A stretch of 23,991 nucleotides of DNA from assembly GCA_038316335.1 (NCBI GenBank), contig JBBQAM010000058.1, forward strand, positions 1-23,991. Reading direction: 5' to 3'. Source of the stretch: JALHST01 sp038316335. Lineage in GTDB: Bacteria > Bacteroidota > Bacteroidia > Flavobacteriales > Flavobacteriaceae. The translations under genes and the position numbers were made by a program. The notes beneath the pieces were generated by a model, which saw nothing but the letters and a program-made list of their open reading frames with translations, ran no database searches and had not been told where the DNA came from. Below are positions 1-8,131 of the stretch, piece by piece. Numbering within the stretch: the stretch's first letter is position 1; each line of letters opens with the position of its first letter.

Positions 1-1
1 C

Positions 2-1411
2 GTTGAGCCTTTGACGAACTATTTTGTGGGAAGGGTGCAGAAAGATTTTAATGATAAAAACACGTATGTCGGGGGCATCTTTACGGCCACCAACCGGGAT
101 GAACTTTCTCCTGGGATTGATTTTCTGCACAAGAAGGCCTATACCGGCGGATTTGATTTTAAACATCAATGGAACCAACGTGATTGGTACCTTGGCGGCA
201 ATATCGTATGGAGCCATATCGAAGGAAGTCAGGCAGCCGTTCAAAATACCCAGGAATCGATCGGACATCTTTTTCAACGAACCGATGCTACCTATGTGAC
301 TGTCGATTCCTCAAGAACATCGCTTAGTGGTACAGGAGGGAATCTGCAGTTGGGCAAGATCGGCAATGGCCATTGGAAGTTTGAAACCGGGGCCACATGG
401 CGTTCACCAAAACTTGAGTTGAACGACTTGGGTTTTCAAAGGCAAGCCGATGATATACGCCATTATACCTGGATAGGCTACCAAACACTGAAACCTGATA
501 GTCTTTTTAGAAAGGTGGGCATAAATTATAATCATTGGAGCGTGTGGGATTTTGGCGGAGAACACAATAGCCTCCAGTTCAATACCAATAGTTGGCAAAA
601 TTGGAAAAATAATTGGTTCACCAATTTAGGTATTACCTATCAACCTATCCAATATTCAAATTTTGCGTTGCGCGGAGGTCCACGTTTGCGCCAATCGCCT
701 GATATTAGTTTTTTTAACGGCATTGAATCAGACGGGCGTAAAAAAATCAAGTTCAGTATATTTCAAAATGGGCATAAGGCCTTCGATGCTTCCAATAGTT
801 CGTATAACCTAGAATTTGGATTAAGCTATCAGCCTTTTAATGCGCTACGGGTTTCGGCCTATCCTTCATATACTATAAATGATGATAAGCTTCAGTTTAT
901 TGACAATATCGCTGTAAACGGCAGCACCAAATATTTAAATGGCCAAATTCAGCAAAGAACCTTGAGTATGTCGTTAAGGCTCAATTATACCATTAACCCC
1001 AATCTTTCAGTGCAATATTGGGGACAACCTTTTATTTCGCGGGGTCGATACGGGGCCTTCAAAATTGTTACAGATCCCTTGGCCCATAACTTCGAAGATC
1101 GTATCACGGCCTTCTCGGCGAACCAGGTTTCTTTTGCCAATGACACCTATTCGATCGATGAGGACTTGAACGGCACTGCCGACTTTAGTTTTGCCAATCC
1201 CGATTTTTCCTTTATCCAATTTCGGTCGAATCTGGTAATTCGTTGGGAATATATCCCGGGCTCTGAGATTTTCCTGGTATGGTCGCAAGACAATTCCCTC
1301 ACAGGCAATCCACAAGAACAGTTGTTAAGCAGTTTGGGATCAAATATTTTTGGAGGGAGCAAACCTCAGAATATTTTTCTCCTCAAGGCGACCTATCGAT
1401 TTGTATTTTAA
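2..1411 (+). CDS. DUF5916 outer-membrane barrel protein, 3' part only
   Basis: The gene enters from the left edge, in frame from base 2, and ends at TAA 1409-1411; about 470 C-terminal residues are present. What is seen is a long run of alternating polar and aromatic beta-strands, with a near-terminal segment (NLVIRWEYIPGSEIFLVWSQ) typical of the DUF5916 family, and a C-terminal Phe as in many outer-membrane barrels. In this family an N-terminal signal peptide and a carbohydrate-binding family 9-like domain usually precede the barrel; both would lie outside the window. The function is unknown; by analogy it is a surface or outer-membrane protein possibly contacting glycans. A gap of 277 bp separates it from the next cluster, so it is probably a separate transcription unit. 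Family call fairly sure, role unsure. Confidence 0.8.
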   Translation, partial: VEPLTNYFVGRVQKDFNDKNTYVGGIFTATNRDELSPGIDFLHKKAYTGGFDFKHQWNQRDWYLGGNIVWSHIEGSQAAVQNTQESIGHLFQRTDATYVTVDSSRTSLSGTGGNLQLGKIGNGHWKFETGATWRSPKLELNDLGFQRQADDIRHYTWIGYQTLKPDSLFRKVGINYNHWSVWDFGGEHNSLQFNTNSWQNWKNNWFTNLGITYQPIQYSNFALRGGPRLRQSPDISFFNGIESDGRKKIKFSIFQNGHKAFDASNSSYNLEFGLSYQPFNALRVSAYPSYTINDDKLQFIDNIAVNGSTKYLNGQIQQRTLSMSLRLNYTINPNLSVQYWGQPFISRGRYGAFKIVTDPLAHNFEDRITAFSANQVSFANDTYSIDEDLNGTADFSFANPDFSFIQFRSNLVIRWEYIPGSEIFLVWSQDNSLTGNPQEQLLSSLGSNIFGGSKPQNIFLLKATYRFVF

Positions 1412-1435
1412 TGGATTCTATTTTAAGAACTCCAT
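1411..1435 (+). terminator. Weak hairpin after the DUF5916 gene
   Basis: ATGGATTC at 1411-1418 can pair with GAA-C-TCCAT at 1426-1435 (eight pairs with one bulged C, loop of seven or eight bases), directly overlapping the stop codon. Only a short T-rich run follows, so termination is a guess. The rest of the gap to 1688 shows no convincing promoter or gene. Confidence 0.25.
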
Positions 1436-1688
1436 TATTTGTGAAAGTCACCCTATCGAAATGCCCTGCTTTTCATCATTATTGGTACCATCGTTTTCAT
1501 GGGATTTGGTAAATAGCAGATTGTATGCCTGAATTTTAGTGGAAAAAAAGGAAATGATGGCTTTGCATTTGATGCTGAGCCGTGCTCTTTGAAATATAGG
1601 GAAATCAAGTTTATGAATTTTGGCTATCTTAGTAAAGCCTGATGCCTGTTTGCAGGATTTCTTGCAAGTTTTATAGCGCTAGGATAAC

Positions 1689-2840
1689 GTGAAGTATAAC
1701 TGGAAATTAAGGTCCCGGCACCTGATCGTCTCGATCTGCGTTGGTTTCTTCTTAGCTGAGGGGTGTGTAGACCCTGTAGGGCCCCAATTCGAATATACGG
1801 TGGGACTCATATATATCGACGCCCTGGCTTCGACTGTGGAGGGGTCTTCCTATGTGTCAATTCGGGAATCGACCCAGGAATATGGGGTCTTCAAGAACAA
1901 GGTTGTAAAAAATGCAACGGTCGCCTTCGTGAATTCGGGGACCCAAAATAGTGTGCCGCTCATCGAAGAAGGTGATTTTTATCTCCCACCCTCAGATTTC
2001 AAGGTACAGGAAGGTGAACTTTGGGAACTTTTGGTACGCCTTGAAGATGAGCGGTCTTACAAATCTGAATCGGAAAAGGTACTGGCTGGAGTTGAAATCA
2101 AGGAGGTTGATGTTGCTTATGACCCGCAATTGGAGTTCAATGCGCCCTTGGACAAATTTATTCCGGGCCATGCTATCACAGTGAGGTTTGATGATCCTGG
2201 CGATACAGATAATTATTATTATTGGCGGTATCGCTCGTTTGAGAAACTGATAAATTGCCGGATTTGTTTTAATGGCTATCTGAGGAATGGGGAATGCCAA
2301 CCAAATGTCTCGAGCATTGCCGACCTATATAAGCCCTATTATACCTATGCGTGCTCATCCGACTGTTGGCAAATACGCTATGGCAATAAGGTGAAAATCT
2401 TCGCCGATGCGTTTACCAACGGCCGTACGGTTTCTCAACTCCAGGTTGGTGAGGTTCCCCTCTATACCAAAAAGGATATCCTGATCGAAGTACAACAGTT
2501 CACGATTTCCCCGTTGGCATATCGTTATTTTCAGACCCTGAAGGATATCATTGACAATAATTCGGGCATCAATTCGCCCTTACCAGCAGCTTTGGTCGGA
2601 AATCTGTACAACCCAGAGAACAAGGAGGAGTTCGTTTTAGGTAGGTTTACTGCTGCGGCCACCACTACGAAGCAGCTTTTAGTGCGAAGAAATACCATTT
2701 TGGAAGACCCGCTTGAAGATGAATTGGTAACGCAGCCTGAGTCGTATATTGAACCCACCCCGCCGCCTCAGGTTTACGGTGCGCCTTGCGTGGAAAGTCA
2801 TTATCGGACAGGGAGAATGCCCCAAGGTTGGGTAGAATAG
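1689..2840 (+). CDS. DUF4249 lipoprotein, paralog 1
   Basis: 383 residues starting at GTG 1689, with AGGA four bases upstream. The start is supported by the signal peptide: a basic n-region (KLRSRH), a hydrophobic core and a lipobox AEGC with the lipidated Cys at 26. The mature N-terminus C-V-D-P-V-G-P matches the other two copies downstream. It is recognised as DUF4249 by the CxDPV start, the PGHAITVRFDDP segment near 159-170, the YYYW motif, and the RFTAAATT stretch. Cysteines lie at 190, 193, 203, 222 and 226 (CxxC-x9-C-x18-CxxxCW), plus C367 near a GWV C-terminus. DUF4249 proteins are commonly encoded beside TonB-dependent receptors in Bacteroidota. An outer-membrane partner or binding role for the receptor at 5315-7729 is inferred; no biochemical function is known to me. 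It is first in the cluster and the most diverged of the three copies. Confidence 0.9.
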   Translation: MKYNWKLRSRHLIVSICVGFFLAEGCVDPVGPQFEYTVGLIYIDALASTVEGSSYVSIRESTQEYGVFKNKVVKNATVAFVNSGTQNSVPLIEEGDFYLPPSDFKVQEGELWELLVRLEDERSYKSESEKVLAGVEIKEVDVAYDPQLEFNAPLDKFIPGHAITVRFDDPGDTDNYYYWRYRSFEKLINCRICFNGYLRNGECQPNVSSIADLYKPYYTYACSSDCWQIRYGNKVKIFADAFTNGRTVSQLQVGEVPLYTKKDILIEVQQFTISPLAYRYFQTLKDIIDNNSGINSPLPAALVGNLYNPENKEEFVLGRFTAAATTTKQLLVRRNTILEDPLEDELVTQPESYIEPTPPPQVYGAPCVESHYRTGRMPQGWVE

Positions 2841-2897
2841 TTCCTTTGATGGCTACCCGTATTAAAATACTACTTATATTTAAAAAATTTAAATACA

Positions 2898-4046
2898 GTG
2901 ATTCGTTTAAAACTACCCCGATTACCCCGAAATTTCCTGATGTTATTTTTTGCCTTTTTAATGGCTGGGTGCATAGATCCCGTAGCACCCGAATTCGATT
3001 ATAAAGAAGGATTGGTCTTTATCGAAGGTTTCGCTTCAACGGCGCCAGGGGCTTCTTTTGTGATCGTGAGTTCATCTACCCTTGAATTTGGTATCTATGG
3101 TATAAAATTCCTTGCTGGGGCAACGGTCAGTTTTGTGAATGTCGACACAGGGGCCACCGTTTCCTTGACAGAAGCTGGGGAGTCTTATTTGCCTCCACAT
3201 GATTTTGTAGTGGCACCCGGTGAACTCTGGAAGCTGAACGTTACTTTGGCGAATGGTAAGAATTATGAATCTTCCCCTGAAAAGGTCTTACAACCCATAC
3301 CCATTAAGGATATCCAGGCGCGATACGATCCAGAACTGGTCTACAGGCAAACAAGCGGCGGTAAATTTGTTCCCGGCCATGCCATCACGGTAAGTTTTGA
3401 TGATCCTGTCGATACCGATAATTATTATTATTGGAGCTTTCGGTCTTTTGAAAGTCTTTATTATTGTGAAAAATGTAGGGACGGTATCTTTCGTAATGGG
3501 GCCTGTACACCCTATGATTTGGGGGGGCGGGGGAACCGATATTTTGACTATTCATGCGATGTCGACTGTTGGAAGATCCGGTTTCCGGAGAGCATCTCTA
3601 TTTTTAATGATCAATTTTCAAATGGTAAGACGATTACAGATCTTCCCGTAGGCGATGTTTTGTTGTATACCAAGGAAAATGTAGTGGTTGAAGTCCAGCA
3701 ATTTTCACTTACTTCCGCTGCCTTTGATTACTATAAGATATTAAAGGACATTGTTGACAATAGCGGGGGTTTGAACGCACCCCCGCCCGCCGCATTGATA
3801 GGCAACCTTACGAATCCGGATGACGCAAATGAATTTGTCTTTGGTAGGTTTACCGCGGCGGCAACTTCGGTGGCTTCCATATTTATTGATAGAAGCGGTG
3901 TAGCCGCCTCACCTTTGGAATCTAGGGAGCCCATCGTCCTAGAGCCTCAGTTGAATTCTCCCTATCCACCGCCACCGACCATTACCGCCCCATGTCTGGA
4001 GACGAAATTTAGGACGGCAATACGACCTGTTGGGTGGGTCAATTGA
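2898..4046 (+). CDS. DUF4249 lipoprotein, paralog 2
   Basis: 382 residues from GTG 2898, 57 bp after paralog 1. The next in-frame Met (residue 15) would leave a signal peptide without positive charge, so the GTG with its R/K-rich n-region (RLKLPRLPR) is preferred. The lipobox is LMAGC with the lipidated Cys at 25, followed by IDPVAPEFDY. Family landmarks: PGHAITVSFDDP at about 159-170, YYYW, LLYTKENVVVEVQQ, FGRFTAAATS, and a C-terminal PC..KFRT..PVGWVN. Cysteines are at 190, 193, 203, 220, 224 and 366, in the same arrangement as the neighbours. A G7-C-G5 tract at 3521-3533 encodes the variable loop between the third and fourth cysteines. Probably co-transcribed with its paralogs and the receptor. 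Substrate unknown. Confidence 0.9.
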   Translation: MIRLKLPRLPRNFLMLFFAFLMAGCIDPVAPEFDYKEGLVFIEGFASTAPGASFVIVSSSTLEFGIYGIKFLAGATVSFVNVDTGATVSLTEAGESYLPPHDFVVAPGELWKLNVTLANGKNYESSPEKVLQPIPIKDIQARYDPELVYRQTSGGKFVPGHAITVSFDDPVDTDNYYYWSFRSFESLYYCEKCRDGIFRNGACTPYDLGGRGNRYFDYSCDVDCWKIRFPESISIFNDQFSNGKTITDLPVGDVLLYTKENVVVEVQQFSLTSAAFDYYKILKDIVDNSGGLNAPPPAALIGNLTNPDDANEFVFGRFTAAATSVASIFIDRSGVAASPLESREPIVLEPQLNSPYPPPPTITAPCLETKFRTAIRPVGWVN

Positions 4047-4134
4047 ACGACTTGTACATTCGAAAAAAAGGTGGCTTTATAATATCGGAAACAGGGAATA
4101 AAAAGTTTATGTAAGGGATTGCATTGTAATTGGA

Positions 4135-5295
4135 ATGGTGATATTAAAATCCATAGAATTTAGCTGCAAACAGCTGCCAAAGGTGATTGCCATAGGTGGT
4201 ATGTTCTTATCTTTCGCGAGCTGTATAGACCCAGTGACCCCTGAATTCGAATATAAGGAAGGGCTCATTTTTGTGGAAGGTTTTGCATCGTCTGTTTCGG
4301 GGGATTCGTTTTTGACGATCAATGTATCAGCCATTGAATATGGGGTATATGTTGTGAATTTCATAAGTGGGGCAGCGGTATACATTGAAAATATACAGAC
4401 AAAAGAGAAGGTCACCTTTAATGAATTTGACGGAGTCTATGTTCCGTCACCTGATTTTTCAGTCACACCTGGCGAGCAGTGGAAATTGAAAATCGAGCTT
4501 CCCAATGGGAAACGATATGAATCTTCGATCGAGCAGGTACTGGATCCCGTACCCATAGTCAACCTGCAAACGCGCTATGATCCCGAATTGGAATTCCAAG
4601 AAATATTTGGGGGAAAATATTTGCCAGGGCACGAACTGATGGTCTCCTTTGATGATCCACCTAATGAGGATAACTTTTACTATTGGACGTACAAATCCTA
4701 TGAAAACCTTGATATTTGTGAGAAATGTTATGCAGGATACTTCCGCAACGGGGAATGTATTTCTTTTCCACCGAGTGTTTCCGGTATTCCCTATTATGAT
4801 TATCTCTGTGAATCTGATTGCTGGCGCATACGCTTTCCAGAAAGTATCGCAATCTATGATGATAACTTCACCGATGGTAAGTCCATTACCGATCTCTCAA
4901 TCGGTAATCTATTGTTATATACCAAAGAAAACATGGTTATTGAGGTACAGCAAATAGCGTTGACCCCTGCGGCCCATAAGTACTATAAAGTACTAAAGGA
5001 TATCGTAGATAATAATAGTGGCATCAATGCCCCTCCGCCTGCGGCCTTGGTCGGTAATATGTACAACCCCGATGATTCCGAGGATTTTATTTTTGGGCGG
5101 TTTACGGCCGCAGCGACCTCAACCGCTGCCATTTATATCGAAAGGGAAACCATTACTGAAGATCAGATCGAACGAACCGATGAACTAAGATTCGAGGACT
5201 TCGGTGCTCCGGTACCCCCACCAGTGACCACCACGACTCCCTGTTCCGAAAAGAGATACAGAACGGCAATACCCCCACCAGGTTGGGTGCAATAA
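4135..5295 (+). CDS. DUF4249 lipoprotein, paralog 3
   Basis: 386 residues from ATG 4135, 88 bp after paralog 2 and 19 bp before the receptor gene. The signal peptide ends in lipobox SFASC with lipidated Cys at 30, then IDPVTPEFEYKEG. It is closer to paralog 2 than to paralog 1 by eye (shared RYDPEL, ICEKC/YCEKC, RIRFPES/KIRFPES and TDLPVG/TDLSIG segments). Cysteines at 195, 198, 208, 225, 229 and 370 repeat the CxxC-x9-C...CxxxCW...C pattern. The tight spacing to the TonB-dependent receptor makes co-expression and a physical partnership likely. No acidic lipoprotein surface-export signature is obvious right after the lipidated Cys, so periplasmic versus surface facing is open. Function unknown beyond the family. 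Confidence 0.9.
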   Translation: MVILKSIEFSCKQLPKVIAIGGMFLSFASCIDPVTPEFEYKEGLIFVEGFASSVSGDSFLTINVSAIEYGVYVVNFISGAAVYIENIQTKEKVTFNEFDGVYVPSPDFSVTPGEQWKLKIELPNGKRYESSIEQVLDPVPIVNLQTRYDPELEFQEIFGGKYLPGHELMVSFDDPPNEDNFYYWTYKSYENLDICEKCYAGYFRNGECISFPPSVSGIPYYDYLCESDCWRIRFPESIAIYDDNFTDGKSITDLSIGNLLLYTKENMVIEVQQIALTPAAHKYYKVLKDIVDNNSGINAPPPAALVGNMYNPDDSEDFIFGRFTAAATSTAAIYIERETITEDQIERTDELRFEDFGAPVPPPVTTTTPCSEKRYRTAIPPPGWVQ

Positions 5296-5314
5296 TAACA
5301 TCAAAAAGAACAAC

Positions 5315-7729
5315 ATGAGAAAAAAGGTATTTATTCTATTCGGTTGCATATTTTTAGGCATAACCGGTCTGGCGGGCCAATCCCAAGAGTTTGCCCTGTC
5401 TTTTGAGGTGCTTACTGCGGCCGGTGGATTACCGCTAGAAGATGCGCAAATTGACATTACCCCATGTGCTTGCGGAGGAATTACCAATACTTCAGGGAGA
5501 TTTTCAATCCAATTGCCCCAAAACAATTATACGATTACGGTTTCGTATATCGGGTTTAAGGATTATGTAAAAAAGATGCTGTTAGACAAAGCGACCATTT
5601 TAAAAGTCCAACTTCAAGAACAAGACCAACAGTTATCGGAGGTCGTGGTGCGGGCAAAACGAATTTTGGACAACGTAGAATCCCCACAGATGGGCGCCGT
5701 ACAACTGCAGGTACAGGACTTGAAAAAAATTCCATCCGCAGTGGGGGAAGTAGATGTATTACGCGGAATGACCTTGATGGCTGGGGTAAACAATGCCGGG
5801 GAGATAAGTAACGGGCTCTCGGTACGGGGTGGTTCGTTGGATCAAAATTTACTGTTGTACGATTATGCGCCGGTTTTCAATCCGACCCATTTATTTGGCT
5901 TATTCTCTGTTTTCACCCCAGATATGATTTCGTCCGTAGAATTGTATCGGGCGAATATTCCTGCCCGCTATGGAGGTAGGAACACTTCGGTATTGGATAT
6001 CAAGGTCAAAAACCCCTATGTCGATAAAACCCGATTGTCGGGTGGTGTTGGCTTGGTTTCCAGCAGACTTGTGCTCGAAACGCCGATTATAAAAGACAAA
6101 CTCCTGGTGAACGTTGGCGTGCGGGCCGGGCTGACCGGTTTCTTATTACCCATAATTTCCAAAAGATTGAAAAATACAAAGGCCAATTTTTATGATGGTA
6201 CTTTTAAGCTGTTATATCTTCCAACTGACAACGACCAGGTCTCCTTTACCGGTTTTTGGAGCAAGGATTTCTATCAATTGGATTTGATCAGTCAAGTGCA
6301 GAACATCAATGCCAAAAACAATCAATATGATCTTCAAACCGTGAACGGCACCTTAAACTGGACACATACCTTTAAAGATGAATCAAATTTGCGGACCTTG
6401 CTTATTTCGAGTGATTATACCCCGAAGACCATTTTCCCCGAACAGGTTGGCGACAATGAAATTGTATACAAATCGAAAATCGGCTATCTTAGTTTTATTT
6501 CCGAATACTCAAAAGAGATCAATGAAAACTTAGGATATTATGGAGGGGTACAGGTCAATCGGTTTAAAATACAGCCTGGGGAACTGGATCCGGGATTTGG
6601 CAATAGCATTCTGCCGGTTAAACTTGAAACAGAGACAAGTTACGAATTTGCAGGTTATGGCAACCTAAATTGGAATGTCACCAAAGATTTTATCCTATCG
6701 GGGGGGCTCCGCATCAATCAATTTGTATTTGTCGGGCCCTATACCCAGGGCACCTTTGATGACATCACTGGTAATTTGGTCGCCACCAGGGTCTTTGAAA
6801 AGGGCGAAGAAGTAGAGACCTATAACAGTTTGGAGCCACGCTTGGGAGCCACCTTTAAATTGGGCGAGAATACCTCCTTAAAGGCAAGTTATGCCAGATT
6901 GAACCAATATCTGCAAAACGTTTATAATACCACTACGCCTTTGCCCACTTCACGGTGGAAAACCGCTGATATGAACATAAAGCCCCAATCGAGTGATACC
7001 TATGGTTTTGGGATCTATAAAGATTTCAATAACGATGCAATCGAAGTGGGCCTCGAAGGGTATTATCGGGAAACAAAGAATAATTTGACCTATAAGCCAG
7101 GAGCCGATTTTTTCTTAGAGGAGTTTCTCGAACGCGACGTAATCCAAGCCCAAGGGAAGGCCTATGGGGTTGAGCTTAGTTTTAAGAAGTCTACTGGCAA
7201 ATTTAATGGGTGGTTCAACTATACCTGGTCCCGAAGTTTGTTGCGCTCAGAACAGGAGAAGTTGGCCGATAGGGTAAATAACAACCAATGGTATCCATCC
7301 GATTTTGATAGGCCCCATGTGTTTAATGGTACCGTGAATTTTGAGGGGGATAAATACAATACGTGGAGCTTTAATTTTACGGCACAGACTGGTCGGCCCT
7401 ATACCGTAGCCAATAGCGTTTTTGTTTTGGAAGACATTAATGTCCCCATCTTTATCGATCGCAACAATGCACGTTTAAGGCCCTACCATCGGCTCGATTT
7501 TTCGTGGAAGGTCAAGTATGGCAGGAATCCCAATAGAAAATGGGTCGGTGACTGGACGTTTACCATTTACAATGTGTATAGCCGACGAAATCCTTTTAAC
7601 CTGTATTATTCCCAAAGACAGGGTTCGGTCGATTCGGATGTTTTCTTGGGAAGTCCGTTAGGCACGTATGAGCTTTCGGTGATGAATAGTCCGTTGTTTG
7701 CCGTAACCTACAATTTTGTATTTGATTGA
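5315..7729 (+). CDS. TonB-dependent outer-membrane receptor
   Basis: 804 residues from ATG 5315. Order of parts: signal peptide (about 1-22, MRKKVFILFG... to a GQ cleavage region), a carboxypeptidase-regulatory-like beta-sandwich (about 26-105, with GRFSIQLP and YTITVSYIGF), a plug domain (about 120-232, with SVRGGSLDQNLLLYDYAPVF and ARYGGRNTSVLDIKVK), and then a 22-strand-type barrel ending in FVFD. These receptors bind a ligand outside the cell and import it using TonB energy. The substrate cannot be read from the sequence. It is the last gene of the cluster after three DUF4249 lipoproteins, 19 bp after the third. The regulatory-like domain carries an unusual TPCACGG (Cys 51 and 53) where many relatives have a Cys-free turn. 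Length is in the range of receptors of this non-SusC type. Confidence 0.95.
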   Translation: MRKKVFILFGCIFLGITGLAGQSQEFALSFEVLTAAGGLPLEDAQIDITPCACGGITNTSGRFSIQLPQNNYTITVSYIGFKDYVKKMLLDKATILKVQLQEQDQQLSEVVVRAKRILDNVESPQMGAVQLQVQDLKKIPSAVGEVDVLRGMTLMAGVNNAGEISNGLSVRGGSLDQNLLLYDYAPVFNPTHLFGLFSVFTPDMISSVELYRANIPARYGGRNTSVLDIKVKNPYVDKTRLSGGVGLVSSRLVLETPIIKDKLLVNVGVRAGLTGFLLPIISKRLKNTKANFYDGTFKLLYLPTDNDQVSFTGFWSKDFYQLDLISQVQNINAKNNQYDLQTVNGTLNWTHTFKDESNLRTLLISSDYTPKTIFPEQVGDNEIVYKSKIGYLSFISEYSKEINENLGYYGGVQVNRFKIQPGELDPGFGNSILPVKLETETSYEFAGYGNLNWNVTKDFILSGGLRINQFVFVGPYTQGTFDDITGNLVATRVFEKGEEVETYNSLEPRLGATFKLGENTSLKASYARLNQYLQNVYNTTTPLPTSRWKTADMNIKPQSSDTYGFGIYKDFNNDAIEVGLEGYYRETKNNLTYKPGADFFLEEFLERDVIQAQGKAYGVELSFKKSTGKFNGWFNYTWSRSLLRSEQEKLADRVNNNQWYPSDFDRPHVFNGTVNFEGDKYNTWSFNFTAQTGRPYTVANSVFVLEDINVPIFIDRNNARLRPYHRLDFSWKVKYGRNPNRKWVGDWTFTIYNVYSRRNPFNLYYSQRQGSVDSDVFLGSPLGTYELSVMNSPLFAVTYNFVFD

Positions 7730-7739
7730 TACATAAAGG

Positions 7740-8069
7740 CTATTGCTTGTAAAATTTGGTCTTTACAAGCTGTTCGGGAGAGTTGACCGTAATCATATAA
7801 ACTCCTTGTTCTAGGGCGGTAACCGCTATATTAATGGCATTGTTCCGAATTTCCCAATGGTATGTTTGAACTAGGTTGCCATAGAGGTCCGAAATCAGGA
7901 TTTCGGCGTTCGAACTATTTTGAAGCCCAAGGACGTTTACGACCGTGGTGGCCGGATTCGGAAAGATTTTGATTTTTTCTTCACTAACATGTCTATCGGC
8001 TTCCTGTTGCCCACTTGCGGCTTGGGAAATCGCAAAAATCATAAAAAACAGGACACCTATTCGTTTCAT
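7740..8069 (-). CDS. Small T9SS type A sorting-domain protein
   Basis: 109 residues if started at ATG 8069, which begins a clean signal peptide (MKRIGVLFFMIFAISQAASG). An in-frame ATG at 8096 would add nine residues before it and is less likely. After about 15 linker residues almost the whole mature protein is a type IX secretion C-terminal sorting domain: KIFPNPATTVVNV, then ISDLYGNLVQTY, then LEQGVYMITV and a basic end VKTKFYKQ. Such domains normally sit at the C-terminus of large secreted enzymes or adhesins and are removed during export. Here there is no cargo domain. It may be a small secreted or surface-attached protein, or the leftover tail of a larger gene. It converges on the receptor gene with only 10 bp between. 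Confidence 0.85.
   Translation of the reverse strand: MKRIGVLFFMIFAISQAASGQQEADRHVSEEKIKIFPNPATTVVNVLGLQNSSNAEILISDLYGNLVQTYHWEIRNNAINIAVTALEQGVYMITVNSPEQLVKTKFYKQ
7745..7770. repeat. Perfect 9-bp inverted repeat at a convergent gene end
   Basis: GCTTGTAAA at 7745-7753 and TTTACAAGC at 7762-7770 form a perfect 9-bp stem with an 8-base loop. It lies inside the last codons of the minus-strand T9SS gene, 16 bp past the receptor stop. It could act as a termination or RNA-stability hairpin for one or both convergent genes, but neither strand has a clear T-tract. Confidence 0.4.
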
Positions 8070-8131
8070 TATCAAACTGGCTTGGTACATGTGCATTCAC
8101 AGTAAGCAACGCGCAAATTTGATATTTAGTA

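Noticed and set aside
8070..8096. Earlier ATG for the T9SS-domain protein
   Set aside because: It would put nine residues before a complete signal peptide; ATG 8069 fits better.
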